A stretch of 37,198 bases of DNA from an uncultured Clostridia bacterium (GCA_944362695.1 CALVTQ010000061.1:1-37198), one strand, 5' to 3'; shown: positions 7,394-18,123, counted from the stretch's first letter. Numbers and translations: made by a program. The notes: generated from the sequence alone by a model not told the origin.

Positions 7394-7422
7394 ATTATAG
7401 AACAAATAAGGAAAAATTTCAA
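7394..7422 (-). promoter_or_regulatory. Promoter of the ArsR-like regulator gene
   Basis: On the minus strand TTGAAA (7422-7417), 17 bases and a perfect TATAAT (7399-7394). Confidence 0.8.
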
Positions 7423-7466
7423 GCTGGAATATTGTGTATTTTTTCAAAAGATTTGGAATTTGGACG

Positions 7467-7502
7467 AAAAAAAGCACCGTCCCAGTGTGGATGGGACGGC
7501 GC
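7467..7502 (-). terminator. Terminator of the aminotransferase gene
   Basis: On the minus strand GCGCCGTCCCA / TGGGACGGTGC arms (7502-7474) are followed by seven Ts (7473-7467), 15 bases after the stop codon. Confidence 0.9.
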
Positions 7503-7516
7503 AGATGTGTGAAAAG

Positions 7517-8701
7517 TCAATATTCGGCATGCATCATGCGGCGGAAAGCCTCCAGAGAACGCTGCACCTTTTGTGTATTAATACAGTAAGCGATTCTGAA
7601 ATATCCACCGACGCCGAACGTATCGGACGGCACGAGCACCAGATCATACTTGAGCGCCTTGCGGCAGAAGGCGACGGCGTCGGCCTCCGGAGCCTTGGGG
7701 AACATATAGAACGTGCCGCCGGGGCGCACGATGTCAAAGCCGAGGCTCGTGAGCTCGTCGCAGAGGATGTTCATGTTCGTCTCATAGACGGACAGGTCGG
7801 CGGTCAAATCGCACGTGTCGGCGACGGCGAGCTGGATGACGGAGCTGGGGCAGTTATGGCCGATGCCGCGCGAAATCTGTCCGGCCATGTTGACCAGCAT
7901 GTCGCTCACGCCGCAGGCCGGGTTGACCGCGAGATAGCCGATGCGCTCGCCGGGCAGCGACAGGCTCTTGGAGAAGGAATAGCACGAGAGCGTGCGCGGA
8001 TAGAACCTGCTGGCGTAGGGGGCGGTCTTGCCGTCGAAGACGATCTCGCGGTACGGCTCGTCGGAGATCAGCCAGATCTCGTGGCCGAACTGCTCCTCCT
8101 TCTCGGTCAGGATCGCGGCGAGGCGGGTGAGCGTCTGCTCGGAATAGACCGCGCCGGAGGGATTGTTCGGCGTGTTGATGAGCACGGCATGCACGCTGGG
8201 CGTCAGCATATCGACGAAGGCGTCGAAGTTGATCTGGAAGTCCGCGGTGTTGGCGGGGACGACCTTGAGCCGCGCGCCGGTGAGGTCGACATACGGGTGG
8301 TACTCCGGGAAGAACGGCGCGAACGTGAGGATCTCGTCGCCGGGGCCGGTCACAAGCCGGAATGCATGGGCGAGCGCGCCCGCCGCGCCGCTGGCCATGA
8401 AGATGTCCTTGCCCGCGTAATTCATGCCGAAGCGCCGGTTGAGTGACGCGGCGATCTTCTCCTTGACGGAGGGGATGCCCAGGCTGGGCGAATAGCCGTG
8501 CACCTCCATGCTGCTCATGGTGTTCAGCAGCTCGATGACCTTATCATTGAACGCCTGCGGCACGGGCACGGACGGATTGCCGAGGCTGTAATCGAACACA
8601 TTGTCGTAGCCGATCTCCTTGCCGCGCGCGGTGGCGAACTCGCTGAGCTCGCGGATGACGGACTTGCCGCCGAGCATGGCCTTGTACGTTTCGGATATCA
8701 T
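7517..8701 (-). CDS. Class I/II PLP-dependent aminotransferase
   Basis: A 394-residue cytoplasmic fold-type I aminotransferase. Visible landmarks are SGAAGALAHAF (phosphate-side loop, 104-114), NTPNNPSG (176-183), SDEPYREI (213-220, Asp to the pyridine nitrogen, Tyr to the phenolate) and SFSKSLSLPGERIGY (242-256) with the PLP-binding Lys at 245. These place it in the aspartate/aromatic aminotransferase superfamily; the substrate cannot be fixed, and many clostridial relatives are annotated only as pyridoxal phosphate-dependent aminotransferase. The ATG at 8701 follows AGGAGG by eight bases; upstream in-frame codons run through the promoter. It is a single-gene unit with a clear promoter and terminator. 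Confidence 0.88.
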   Translation of the reverse strand: MISETYKAMLGGKSVIRELSEFATARGKEIGYDNVFDYSLGNPSVPVPQAFNDKVIELLNTMSSMEVHGYSPSLGIPSVKEKIAASLNRRFGMNYAGKDIFMASGAAGALAHAFRLVTGPGDEILTFAPFFPEYHPYVDLTGARLKVVPANTADFQINFDAFVDMLTPSVHAVLINTPNNPSGAVYSEQTLTRLAAILTEKEEQFGHEIWLISDEPYREIVFDGKTAPYASRFYPRTLSCYSFSKSLSLPGERIGYLAVNPACGVSDMLVNMAGQISRGIGHNCPSSVIQLAVADTCDLTADLSVYETNMNILCDELTSLGFDIVRPGGTFYMFPKAPEADAVAFCRKALKYDLVLVPSDTFGVGGYFRIAYCINTQKVQRSLEAFRRMMHAEY

Positions 8702-8738
8702 GGGCGATGCCTCCTGTCGTGGTTGCTGTTTGATCCAT

Positions 8739-8767
8739 ATTATACGCTTGATTTCAGCGCGTGTAAA
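8739..8767 (-). promoter_or_regulatory. Promoter of the aminotransferase gene
   Basis: On the minus strand TTTACA (8767-8762), 17 bases, TATAAT (8744-8739). Confidence 0.8.
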
Positions 8768-8867
8768 GGTCGCGGTTTTGGCTGGCTTGATCCTGCGGAT
8801 GCAGCAAAAGCGCGGGGCTTGTCTTTTCTGCTGCGGCGTTTCGGCAAGCGATACCGTTGAATGTCCG

Positions 8868-8930
8868 CCCCTTTTTGTCACCCCTGCGTCAATCCTTCGG
8901 AGTGACACCTCCCCAAGGGGAGGGCAGGGC
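8868..8930. repeat. Palindromic stretch in the gap between uvrA and the aminotransferase
   Basis: The 304-base gap 8702-9005 holds the aminotransferase promoter and, near the uvrA end, a perfect 16-base palindrome CCTCCCCAAGGGGAGG (8908-8923), preceded by a GTCAC (8878-8882) and GTGAC (8902-8906) pair. It has no U-run on either strand, so it is not a standard terminator. It may be a short dispersed palindrome; no gene is seen here. Confidence 0.4.
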
Positions 8931-9005
8931 TGCGGGCGGTGAATGCGTTTGGGTACCGGTAAGCTTTCGGCGCTTCGTCATCCTGCTTTGTGTGGCTTTA
9001 CACGA

Positions 9006-11849
9006 TTATTTCTCCCGCCTGCTCTTTTCGAGAACCGGCTTGAGGAACTGCCCCGTATAGCTGCCCTCGTGCGCGGCGATTTCCTCCGGCGTGCCTTCGC
9101 ACACGAGCGTGCCGCCCTCGTCGCCGCCCTCCGGACCGAGGTCGATCACATAATCGCACGCCTTGATGACATCGAGGTTGTGCTCGATGATCAGCACGGT
9201 GTTGCCGCCCTCGGAAAGCCTGCGCAGCACGCCGACAAGCCGCTCGCAGTCGGCCATGTGCAGGCCGGTCGTCGGCTCGTCGAGCACGTAGAACGTCTTG
9301 CCGGTCGACGTGCGGGATAGCTCGGTCGCGAGCTTGACGCGCTGGGCCTCGCCGCCGGACAATGTGGTGGACGGCTGGCCGAGCTTGATGTAGCCCAGGC
9401 CCACGTCGGCGAGCGTTTGGAGCTTGCGGCTGATGCGCGGGTACGCCTCGAAGAAGCGCAGCGCCTCCTCGACGGTCATATCCAGCACATCGGCGATCGT
9501 CTTGCCCTTGTAGGTGACCTCGATCGTCTCGCGGTTGTAGCGCTTGCCCTTGCAGACCTCGCAGGGAACGTAGATGTCGGCGAGGAAGTGCATTTCGATG
9601 CGCAGGATGCCGTCGCCGGAGCACGCCTCGCAGCGGCCTCCGCGCACGTTGAACGAGAAGCGGTTCTCGCGGTAGCCGCGTGCCTTGGCCTCGGGCGTGG
9701 CGGCGAAGACCTTGCGGATCATGTCGAACAAACCGGTGTAGGTCGCCGGGTTGCTGCGCGGCGTCCTGCCGATGGGCGACTGGTCGATGGCGATGACCTT
9801 GTCCAGCTGCTCGATGCCGTCGATGCCGTCGCAGTCGCCGGGGCGGGTGCGCGCGCGGTTGAGGTCGCGCTGGAGCGTCTTGTAGATGATCTCGTTGACC
9901 AGAGACGACTTGCCGCTGCCGGACACGCCGGTGACGGTCGTCATGATGCCCAGCGGGACGCGCACGTCGATATTCTTGAGGTTGTGTGCACGCGCGCCGC
10001 GCACGGTGATGAAGCCGGTGGGCTTCTTGCGCTCTTTGGGAAGCGGGATGCCGCGCCTGCCGCTCAGATACGCACCGGTGATCGAGCGGGGGCAGGCCAT
10101 GATCTCCTCGGCCGTGCCCTGAGCGATCAGCTCGCCGCCGTGCTCGCCCGCGCCGGGGCCGATATCCACGATCTGATCCGCCGCGCGCATGGTGTCCTCG
10201 TCGTGCTCGACGACGATCAGCGTGTTGCCCAGATCGCGCAGGCGGCAGAGCGTGTGGATGAGGCGCGCGTTGTCGCGCTGGTGCAATCCGATGGACGGCT
10301 CGTCGAGGATGTAGAGCACGCCGACGAGGCCGGAGCCGATCTGCGTGGCGAGCCGGATGCGCTGCGCCTCGCCGCCGGAGAGCGTGCCGGACGCGCGCGA
10401 GAGGTTGAGATACGTGAGGCCGACGTCGGCCAGAAAGCGCAGGCGCGCGTCGATTTCCTTGAGGATCGGCGCGGCGATCATGGTGTCCTTCTCGCCGAAC
10501 GTGAGGCTGGCGAAGAACTGCCTTGCGTCGCGGACGGACAGGTCGCTGACCTCGGCGATGGACTTGCCGCCGACGGTGACGGCGAGGATTTCCGGGCGCA
10601 GGCGCTTGCCCTGACAGTCGGGGCAGGGCGTCTGGCTCATCAGCGATTCGTAATACGCCTTGGTTGATTCGCTCTGGGTCTCGGCGGCGCGGCGCTCGGT
10701 CGTGGGGATAACGCCCTCAAACGGCGCGCTGAACGTGTGGCTGTCGCCGTTGGGCCGGGTGTATTTGATCTGAAGCGGGTCGCCGTTTGTGCCGTAGAGG
10801 ATGACATCCTGCGCCTCCTTGTTCAGCTCGCACAGCGGAGTGTCCAGCGAGAAGCCGTATTTCTCGGCCAGCGCGTCGAAGAACATGCCGGCCTGCGTCC
10901 CCGGCTCGATGTTCGACCAGCCCATGACGTTGAACGGGTTCTCGCGCAGGCTCTTGTTCCAGTCGGGGATGATGAGGTCGGGGTCGATCTTCATCTGCAC
11001 GCCGAGGCCCGCGCACGTGGGACACGCGCCGAACGGGCTGTTGAACGAGAACGAGCGCGGTGCGAGCTCTTCGATGCTGATGCCGCAGTCGGGGCAGGCG
11101 AGGTTCTGCGAAAAGAGAATCTCGTTTTCGCCCGGGCCGATGTCGGCGATGGCGATGCCGCCGGAGAGCGCGAGCGCGGTTTCCAGCGAATCGTTGAGGC
11201 GGGCGCGGATGTCCTCGCGCAGGATCAGGCGGTCGACGACGACCTCGATGGTGTGCTTCTTCTGCTTGGCAAGGGCGGGAACGTCGCTCGCGTCGTAGAT
11301 CTGGCCGTCCACGCGCACGCGGACAAAGCCCTGCTTGACGATATTCTGCAAGATCTTGACGTGCTCGCCCTTTTTGCCGCGCACGAGCGGCGCGAGCAGC
11401 TGCATGCGCGTGCGCTCCGGCATGCCAAGCAGCTGATCGACCATCTGATCGACGGTCTGCTTGGTGATCTCGCGGCCGCACTTGGGGCAGTGCGGGACGC
11501 CGACGCGCGCAAAGAGCAGGCGCAGATAGTCGTGAATCTCAGTCACGGTGCCGACGGTGGAGCGCGGGTTCTTGCTCGTCGTCTTCTGGTCGATGGAAAT
11601 GGCGGGGGACAGGCCGTCGATCACGTCCACGTCGGGCTTCTCCATCTGCCCCAGAAACTGGCGGGCATAGCTGGAGAGCGACTCGACATAGCGGCGCTGG
11701 CCCTCGGCGTAGAGCGTGTCAAACGCGAGCGAGGACTTGCCGCAGCCGGACAGACCGGTGAAGACGATGAGCTTGTTGCGCGGGAGCGTCAGGTCGAAGT
11801 TTTTGAGGTTGTTCTGGCGGACGCCGCGGATGACGATATTTTCCTGCAT
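9006..11849 (-). CDS. uvrA: UvrA, excinuclease ABC subunit A
   Basis: A 947-residue damage-recognition ATPase of nucleotide excision repair, full length for the family. Two ABC ATPase halves are present: Walker [10 protein letters not shown] near residues 32-40 and GVSGSGKSS in the second half, each with its LSGGEAQR signature and a DEPSIGLH or DEPTTGLH Walker B. Zinc-binding cysteine pairs are seen at CPKCG, CPDCG/CPTCAG and [17 protein letters not shown]. It forms the UvrA2-UvrB2 complex with the product of the gene just upstream. AAGGAGAA precedes the ATG. Only 15 bases separate it from uvrB, so it should be co-transcribed and share the SOS control. Confidence 0.98.
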   Translation of the reverse strand: MQENIVIRGVRQNNLKNFDLTLPRNKLIVFTGLSGCGKSSLAFDTLYAEGQRRYVESLSSYARQFLGQMEKPDVDVIDGLSPAISIDQKTTSKNPRSTVGTVTEIHDYLRLLFARVGVPHCPKCGREITKQTVDQMVDQLLGMPERTRMQLLAPLVRGKKGEHVKILQNIVKQGFVRVRVDGQIYDASDVPALAKQKKHTIEVVVDRLILREDIRARLNDSLETALALSGGIAIADIGPGENEILFSQNLACPDCGISIEELAPRSFSFNSPFGACPTCAGLGVQMKIDPDLIIPDWNKSLRENPFNVMGWSNIEPGTQAGMFFDALAEKYGFSLDTPLCELNKEAQDVILYGTNGDPLQIKYTRPNGDSHTFSAPFEGVIPTTERRAAETQSESTKAYYESLMSQTPCPDCQGKRLRPEILAVTVGGKSIAEVSDLSVRDARQFFASLTFGEKDTMIAAPILKEIDARLRFLADVGLTYLNLSRASGTLSGGEAQRIRLATQIGSGLVGVLYILDEPSIGLHQRDNARLIHTLCRLRDLGNTLIVVEHDEDTMRAADQIVDIGPGAGEHGGELIAQGTAEEIMACPRSITGAYLSGRRGIPLPKERKKPTGFITVRGARAHNLKNIDVRVPLGIMTTVTGVSGSGKSSLVNEIIYKTLQRDLNRARTRPGDCDGIDGIEQLDKVIAIDQSPIGRTPRSNPATYTGLFDMIRKVFAATPEAKARGYRENRFSFNVRGGRCEACSGDGILRIEMHFLADIYVPCEVCKGKRYNRETIEVTYKGKTIADVLDMTVEEALRFFEAYPRISRKLQTLADVGLGYIKLGQPSTTLSGGEAQRVKLATELSRTSTGKTFYVLDEPTTGLHMADCERLVGVLRRLSEGGNTVLIIEHNLDVIKACDYVIDLGPEGGDEGGTLVCEGTPEEIAAHEGSYTGQFLKPVLEKSRREK

Positions 11850-11864
11850 GGGATTCTCCTTGCG

Positions 11865-13922
11865 TTATGCCTTGAGATACTTGTTGTTTCGGCGCTGGCG
11901 GCGCTTGCGCTGGGGCGTGGTGATGGTTTCGGTCTCCTCGGGCGTCTTGCCCTGGAGCGCGAAGAGCTGGTCGCGCAGCTTGGCGGCGAGCTCGAAATCG
12001 AGGTTTGCGGCGGCCTGCAGCATCTTTTCCTCTGTGGACAAAATGAGCAGGTGCAGCTCGTCCTCGGTGAGTTCCTTTTTCTTTTTTTCGGCGCGGGTTT
12101 TCGTGCCTTCGGTGGGCGCTTTGCCGATCTCAAGCAGGTCGCGCACGGACTTCATGACCGTCTTGGGGACGATGCCGTGCGCCTCGTTGAACGCCTTCTG
12201 CATGCTGCGGCGGCGCTCGGTCTCGTCGATGGTGCGCTGCATGCTGTCGGTCACGATGTCGCCGTACATGATGACGCGGCCCTCGGCGTTGCGCGCGGCG
12301 CGGCCCACGGTCTGGATCATGCTGACCTCGCTGCGCAGGAAGCCCTCCTTGTCCGCGTCGAGGATCGCAACCAGCGCGACCTCCGGCAGATCGAGGCCTT
12401 CGCGCAGCAGGTTGATGCCCACCAGCACGTCAAATTCGCCCAGACGCAGGTCGCGGATGATCTCCTGCCGCTCCATGGTCTGCACGTCGGAATGAAGATA
12501 GCGCACGCGCACGTGCATTTCGGTCAGGTATGTGGTCAGGCTCTCGGCCATCTTCTTGGTCAGCGTCGTGACCAGCGTGCGGAAGCCCGCCTGTGTGGTC
12601 TTGGTGATCTCGGCGTAGAGGTCGTCGACCTGCCCCGTCGCCGGGCGGACCTCGATGATCGGGTCGAGCAGGCCGGTCGGACGGATGATCTGCTCGACGA
12701 CCTGACCGGCGCGCTCCATCTCATAGGCAGCGGGCGTGGCGCTCACGCAGATGAGCTGGCCGATGCGGTCCTCGAACTCGTTGAACTTTAATGGACGGTT
12801 GTCAAACGCGCTGGGCAGGCGGAAGCCGTAGTTGACCAGCGCCTCCTTGCGGGCGCGGTCGCCGTTGTACATCGCGCGGATCTGCGGAAGCGTCACGTGG
12901 CTCTCGTCGACGAAGACGATGTAGTCGTCTGGGAAGTAGTCAAGCAGCGTATACGGCGCGTCGCCGGGCTTTCTGCCGTCGAAGTAGCGCGAGTAGTTTT
13001 CGATGCCGGTGCAGTAGCCCAGCTCGCGCAGCATCTCGATGTCGTAATTGGTGCGCTGGCTCAGGCGCTGCGCCTCGAGCAGGCTGCCTTCCTCCTTGAA
13101 TTCCTTCACGCGGGCGTCGAGGTCGTCCTCGATGCTGCGGATGGCGCGGTCGATGGCCTCGCGCGGGGTGGCGTAATGCGTCGCGGGGTAGATGGCGATG
13201 TGGGCCAGCTCCATGATCGTGTGGCCGGAGACGACGTCCACCGACGTGATGCGGTCGATCTCGTCGCCGAAGAACTCCACGCGGATGGCGCTCTTTTCGT
13301 ACCCGGCGGGGAAGATCTCGACGACGTCGCCGCGCACGCGGAATGTGCCGCGGTCGAACTCGAAATCGTTGCGCTCGTACTGGATTTCGACGAGCTGGCG
13401 CAGCAGGGCGTCGCGCTCGATGTTCATGCCGGGGCGAAGGGAGATCATCATGCCCTCGTACTCCGACGGGTCACCCATCGAGTAGATGCACGAAACCGAC
13501 GCGACGACGATGACGTCCCGCCGCTCGCGCAGGGCCGCCGTGGCGCTGTGGCGCAGGCGCTCGATCTCCTCGTTGACGGAGGAGTCCTTCTCGATGTAGG
13601 TGTCGGTCGAGGCGATGTAGGCCTCGGGCTGGTAGTAATCATAATAGGAAACGAAATACTCGACGGCGCTGTCCGGGAAGAACTCGCGGAACTCGCTGCA
13701 AAGCTGCGCGGCGAGCGTCTTGTTGTGCGCGATGACGAGCGTCGGGCGCTGCACCTTCTGGATGACGGAGGCCATGGTGTATGTCTTGCCCGAGCCGGTG
13801 ACGCCCAGCAGCACCTGACAGGACAGGCCGTCGGCGACGCCCTGCGCGAGCGCCTCGATGGCCTGCGGCTGGTCGCCCTGCGGCTTAAACGGGGATTTGA
13901 GAACGAAACGGCCCTGCTCCAT
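11865..13922 (-). CDS. uvrB: UvrB, excinuclease ABC subunit B
   Basis: A 685-residue helicase-like subunit that verifies damage and recruits UvrC. Seen are Walker A GVTGSGKT (40-47), the beta-hairpin region [12 protein letters not shown] (92-103), the DESH box, helicase motifs ending QTVGRAARN, and a C-terminal UVR motif ([16 protein letters not shown]) that contacts UvrC. The start at 13922 follows AGGAGG by five bases; an in-frame ATG 90 bases upstream lies in the promoter and LexA site. It is the first gene of uvrB-uvrA. The tail is lysine/arginine rich, after the UVR motif. Confidence 0.98.
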   Translation of the reverse strand: MEQGRFVLKSPFKPQGDQPQAIEALAQGVADGLSCQVLLGVTGSGKTYTMASVIQKVQRPTLVIAHNKTLAAQLCSEFREFFPDSAVEYFVSYYDYYQPEAYIASTDTYIEKDSSVNEEIERLRHSATAALRERRDVIVVASVSCIYSMGDPSEYEGMMISLRPGMNIERDALLRQLVEIQYERNDFEFDRGTFRVRGDVVEIFPAGYEKSAIRVEFFGDEIDRITSVDVVSGHTIMELAHIAIYPATHYATPREAIDRAIRSIEDDLDARVKEFKEEGSLLEAQRLSQRTNYDIEMLRELGYCTGIENYSRYFDGRKPGDAPYTLLDYFPDDYIVFVDESHVTLPQIRAMYNGDRARKEALVNYGFRLPSAFDNRPLKFNEFEDRIGQLICVSATPAAYEMERAGQVVEQIIRPTGLLDPIIEVRPATGQVDDLYAEITKTTQAGFRTLVTTLTKKMAESLTTYLTEMHVRVRYLHSDVQTMERQEIIRDLRLGEFDVLVGINLLREGLDLPEVALVAILDADKEGFLRSEVSMIQTVGRAARNAEGRVIMYGDIVTDSMQRTIDETERRRSMQKAFNEAHGIVPKTVMKSVRDLLEIGKAPTEGTKTRAEKKKKELTEDELHLLILSTEEKMLQAAANLDFELAAKLRDQLFALQGKTPEETETITTPQRKRRQRRNNKYLKA

Positions 13923-13970
13923 GCTGACCTCCTGACGGTTTTTTAAGAAGTATGTTCCTCTGATTCGCCC

Positions 13971-14006
13971 ATTATAGCATGGATTGAAAATGGGAACAAG
14001 CGTTCC
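13971..14006 (-). promoter_or_regulatory. uvrB promoter with LexA (SOS) box
   Basis: On the minus strand TTGTTC (13999-13994), 17 bases, TATAAT (13976-13971). A palindrome GGAAC-N4-GTTCC (14006-13993) contains GAAC-N4-GTTC, the LexA/DinR core of Bacillus and clostridia, and overlaps the -35 box. Binding there would block transcription until DNA damage. A weaker half-match, GAACATACTTC, lies downstream near 13946-13957. Confidence 0.85.
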
Positions 14007-14012
14007 ATACAA

Positions 14013-14344
14013 ATCTGAGCGAAATTGGACGCGGGCGGCGCGTAAAAGCGGCGTAAAGATCAGGAAAGGTCAGAAAAAATTCCTGAAACGCATCTTGCAG
14101 AAAAAACGCATAAAAGGGCCAAAAATGAACAACGCGCGTCCCGATTATGCAGTTTTTGATCGCAAAAATATTTTCTGAGTGATGCTCTGCAATGCCATGA
14201 AAGCGGTCAATTATTAAGAAAAATTCAAAAAAAGCGTGCAGAAATAAGGCAAAGATGATATAATAAGGCTACCAAGAGACGACGCCGACAAGGGGCGCCC
14301 ACAATTCAATCTCAACTTCCTGACTGATTTAAGGAGGACTTCAT
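14013..14344 (+). promoter_or_regulatory. AT-rich gap with extended -10 promoter for the small membrane peptide
   Basis: This 330-base AT-rich gap contains no credible gene. An extended -10 promoter, TGA-TATAAT (TATAAT at 14259-14264), lies 80 bases before the next start codon; a -35 box at the right place is weak. The leader holds a good AAGGAGG at 14331-14337. Confidence 0.6.
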
Positions 14345-14512
14345 ATGACCGCCATCGCCGTTTTCGCCGCACTGATTATCGCGAACATCGCCTACTCCAT
14401 TTACGACACCCGCCGCATCGAGGATGCGCGCCAGATGGATGATTTCATCCGCGTCGAGTACAAGAAGACCTACGCCGTGCGCACCAAGAACGCCGCGGAG
14501 AGCTGGTATTGA
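14345..14512 (+). CDS. Small single-helix membrane protein, 55 residues
   Basis: The reading frame starts at ATG 14345, seven bases after AAGGAGG, and ends at TGA 14510-14512. The product begins MTAIAVFAALIIANIAYSIY, one hydrophobic segment with an uncharged start, followed by a charged cytoplasmic tail (DTRRIEDARQMDDF) ending AESWY. It has its own promoter and a strong terminator, which makes it very likely to be a real transcription unit. I do not recognise the family. The shape (short helix plus a charged, helical tail) resembles small regulatory membrane peptides, but no function can be assigned. Confidence 0.8.
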   Translation: MTAIAVFAALIIANIAYSIYDTRRIEDARQMDDFIRVEYKKTYAVRTKNAAESWY

Positions 14513-14547
14513 TCACCGCAGGATGAACACCTGACATGAACGCAAGG

Positions 14548-14577
14548 GAGGACGGCCAGGCGCCGTTCTCTTTTTTT
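14548..14577 (+). terminator. Terminator of the 55-residue peptide gene
   Basis: GAGGACGGC / GCCGTTCTC arms (14548-14556, 14562-14570) pair over nine positions with one G-U, followed by seven Ts. Confidence 0.9.
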
Positions 14578-14671
14578 GCGCCCGGACGGCCCTATATATA
14601 AAAAGGAAGGAACTCCCGCTGACCGCCGTAAAAAAGATGGCGCAAAGCGAAATCTTGTCAAGGAAAAATGC

Positions 14672-14700
14672 TTGACAGCCGTGCGGCGTTGGGGTATAAT
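14672..14700 (+). promoter_or_regulatory. Consensus promoter of the ylxM-ffh operon
   Basis: Perfect TTGACA (14672-14677), 17-base spacer, perfect TATAAT (14695-14700), 40 bases before the ylxM start. Confidence 0.92.
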
Positions 14701-14740
14701 AAGCAGGCTGTCAAGTGTTTACGCTTTACGGAGGCATCCT

Positions 14741-15080
14741 GTGGAGGATCGTGTTCAAATCGGCTGGCTGTTCGATTTCTACGGCCCGCTGCTCACCAAG
14801 CGGCAGAGGGAGCTGCTCTCGCTGTACTGCGAGGAGGACTTCTCGCTCTCGGAAATCGCCGCGCGCGAGGGCATATCGCGTCAGGGCGTGCACGACGCCG
14901 TGCACAGGGGCATCCGCCAGCTTGAGGGATACGAGGCGCAGCTCGGGCTGCTCGCCAGATACCGCAGGCTGACGCAGGGCCTTGGCGAAGGGCTTGACGC
15001 GCTCCGGGACGCGACCGGAGAACAGGCGCAGCGGGCGAGAGCGATTCTCGAGCGGCTGCTTTCGGAGGAGGAAGAGTGCG

Positions 15081-15091
<11 letters not shown>
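14741..15091 (+). CDS. ylxM: YlxM, helix-turn-helix partner of the SRP pathway
   Basis: A 116-residue protein of the YlxM/p13 family. The core VQIGWLFDFYGPLLTKRQR then LLSLYCEEDFSLSEIAAR and SRQGVHDAVHRG matches the sigma-region-4-like helix-turn-helix of the family. YlxM is known to bind the SRP RNA/Ffh complex and stimulate its GTPase in streptococci. The GTG start at 14741 follows GGAGG by six bases and gives the family's usual length; upstream in-frame codons cross the promoter. Its last 11 bases overlap the ffh start, as is typical, implying coupled translation. Confidence 0.92.
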
Positions 15092-16415
<1,324 letters not shown>

Positions 16416-16488
16416 TCACGACACCGGCAATCCAAGAGATTGAGGTTATATATTCTATTTATAGAGGATATTTAAGGAGGAACCCAAA

Positions 16489-16731
16489 ATGGTCAAGATT
16501 CGTCTCAAGAGGATGGGCATGAAGAAGAAGCCGTTCTACCGCGTGGTTGTCGCCGACGAGCGCGCCTGCCGTGACGGCCGTTTTGTCGACGAGATCGGCT
16601 ACTACAACCCGGTCAGCAAGCCCGTCGAGCTGAAGATCGACGCCGAGAAGGCCCAGCAGTGGATCAAGAACGGCGCGCAGCCGACCGATACCGTCCGCGC
16701 GCTGCTCAAGAAGTCCGGCGCGATCGCCTGA
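16489..16731 (+). CDS. rpsP: Ribosomal protein bS16
   Basis: An 80-residue 30S subunit protein. The opening [20 protein letters not shown] followed by [11 protein letters not shown] and EIGYYNPV is diagnostic for S16. AAGGAGG lies eight bases before the ATG. It sits in the conserved ffh-rpsP-khpA order, with khpA 34 bases downstream. Confidence 0.98.
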   Translation: MVKIRLKRMGMKKKPFYRVVVADERACRDGRFVDEIGYYNPVSKPVELKIDAEKAQQWIKNGAQPTDTVRALLKKSGAIA

Positions 16732-16765
16732 TGATGGGCACCCGCCCGGAAAGCTGAGGGCTAAA

Positions 16766-16993
16766 ATGGAAGAACTGGTTCGCTATATCGCCTCGACGCT
16801 CGTGGATCACCCGGAGCAGGTGCAGGTTCGCACCGTCGATGGGCCCGAATCCGTCATCATTGAGCTGAGCGTCGGCCCGGACGACATGGGCAAGGTCATC
16901 GGCAAGCAGGGCCGCATCGCCAAGTCCATCCGTGCCGTGGTCAAGGCAGCGACCGCCCGCAACGAGAAGCCCGTCTTTGTGGAGATTCTGTAA
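16766..16993 (+). CDS. khpA: KhpA, KH-domain RNA-binding protein
   Basis: A 75-residue single KH domain protein (YlqC/KhpA family). The GxxG RNA-binding loop is IGKQGR (residues 45-50), preceded by VGPDDMGKV and followed by AKSIRAVVKAA. In streptococci KhpA pairs with KhpB (Jag/EloR) to control cell elongation and division through RNA binding. It lies after rpsP as in most Firmicutes and is followed by a terminator, so here the operon stops before rimM. Confidence 0.95.
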   Translation: MEELVRYIASTLVDHPEQVQVRTVDGPESVIIELSVGPDDMGKVIGKQGRIAKSIRAVVKAATARNEKPVFVEIL

Positions 16994-17064
16994 ATCGAAA
17001 CGAGGATCAAAAGCGCGATCACCGCGCAGGGACGCACGGCGGGTCGGTACAACACAAACAGGAC

Positions 17065-17095
17065 GCCGCGCATGATTGCTTGCGCGGCTTCTTTT
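17065..17095 (+). terminator. Terminator after khpA
   Basis: Eight-base stem GCCGCGCA / TGCGCGGC (17065-17072, 17081-17088), eight-base loop, then TTCTTTT. Confidence 0.88.
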
Positions 17096-17098
17096 GAT

Positions 17099-17540
17099 GA
17101 TGCTCACCCTGCGGACAAACGAACAGTCTGGCGGATCCTTTTAAGGATGCTCACCCTGCACGAAATTGAATCATCTGGCGGCTTCTTTTCCGCCTCAGCT
17201 GCGTCTCCTTCCGGTCGTCGTAGCCCAGCTACGCCTCCCTCCCTCCGACTTCGCTGAGACGAAAAATAATCTCGCCATCTTGATCCAATTTCGCTTGTGT
17301 GAGCATCTCCGGCGTTGCTCTCTCCGGTCAACGTAGCTCTGCTACGCCTCCCTCCGTTCGACTTAGCCGGAACGAAAAATGATCTCGCCAGCCTCGTCCG
17401 TTTGACCTTGTGTGAGCATCTGGCTCACTCGTGGCTCTGCATTTTGGGGTTACGGGGGTTACGGAAGAAGCTGTTCGGGTTTGAGCGGGCATCCGGCTCA
17501 CCCATGGCGCTGCATTTTGGCGCGGCGGGATTGCGGGGAA
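17099..17540. repeat. Repeat island between khpA and rimM
   Basis: No gene is credible in this 580-base gap (16994-17574). It holds three nested repeat sets. Two 47-base units begin with GATGCTCACCCTGC at 17099 and 17146. Two 99-base units (17210-17308 and 17323-17421, period 113) share most bases, including ctacgcctccctcc and acgaaaaat, and end in GTGAGCATC, the reverse complement of the first set's start; 17146-17173 is thus an inverted match to 17280-17307. A third pair carries ggctca...tgcatttt (about 17422-17457 and 17494-17520), with a ggggttacgggggttacg block also found in the element at 4071-4088. Confidence 0.75.
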
Positions 17541-17559
17541 AGGGATTACAAAGTATATA
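17531..17559 (+). promoter_or_regulatory. Promoter of rimM
   Basis: TTGCGG (17531-17536), 17 bases, TATATA (17554-17559), 15 bases before the start codon, giving a very short leader. It fits the need for a separate promoter after the khpA terminator. Confidence 0.55.
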
Positions 17560-17574
17560 AAAAAAGAGGAAACT

Positions 17575-18123
17575 ATGGCAAGCGAATATTTGGAGATCGG
17601 CGAGATCGTCAAGCCGCAGGGCATACGCGGCGAGGTCAAGCTCAAGGCGGCGACAAGCGACATGAGCCGCTACGCGAGGCTGGAGACGGTCTACTTTTTG
17701 AAGAAGGGGCAGTACGTCCCGCGCAAGGTGAAGAAGGGCCGCGCCTACGACGGCTTTGCGTTCCTTCAGCTCGAGGGCATAGACGACCGCAACGCCGCCG
17801 AGCTGATGCGCGGCAAGGTGGTCTACGTCGACCGGGCGCACGCCATCGAGCTTGGCGAGGACGAGAACTTCGTCTGCGACCTCGAGGGCCTGACGGCCGT
17901 GGACACGAAGGGCAACGAGATCGGCACGCTGCGCGAGGTGCTCACGCCAAACGCAGTCTGCGACGTGTACGCCTTTGACACGCCGCGCGGGGAGATGATG
18001 ATCCCGGCGCTCAAGCGCGTCGTGGTGCGCGTGGACGTGGATGCGGGGAAGATCGTGCTCGATGAAAACGTGCTGCCGGAGGTCGCCGTCTGGGAGGACG
18101 AGCCGGCGGAGCGCGACGAGTGA
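17575..18123 (+). CDS. rimM: RimM, 16S rRNA processing / 30S maturation factor
   Basis: A 182-residue factor that binds ribosomal protein S19 and helps assemble the 30S head. The N-terminal RimM barrel opens EYLEIGEIVKPQGIRGEVK, and the C-terminal PRC-barrel includes VYDVYAFDTPRGE-like sequence (NAVCDVYAFDT) and the terminal IPALKRVVVRVDVDAGKIVL. AAGAGGAAACT precedes the ATG. In most relatives rimM is followed at once by trmD and rplS. Here the next gene is an unrelated secreted protein 157 bases downstream, and a repeat island separates it from khpA. Confidence 0.95.
   Translation: MASEYLEIGEIVKPQGIRGEVKLKAATSDMSRYARLETVYFLKKGQYVPRKVKKGRAYDGFAFLQLEGIDDRNAAELMRGKVVYVDRAHAIELGEDENFVCDLEGLTAVDTKGNEIGTLREVLTPNAVCDVYAFDTPRGEMMIPALKRVVVRVDVDAGKIVLDENVLPEVAVWEDEPAERDE

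Noticed and set aside
10737-12791. Long plus-strand open frame opposite uvrA and uvrB
   Set aside because: It is antisense to two certain genes, has no ribosome site and its product is low-complexity Asp/Val/Ala/Arg/Leu, as arises from high-GC antisense frames.
13984-14178. Short plus-strand frame beginning with TTG in the AT-rich gap after uvrB
   Set aside because: It starts inside the uvrB promoter, has no ribosome site and a low-complexity basic product.
17099-17421. Regular repeats considered as a CRISPR array
   Set aside because: Units are 47 and 99 bases with only two copies each, imperfect and without unique spacers of even size; no cas genes are present.
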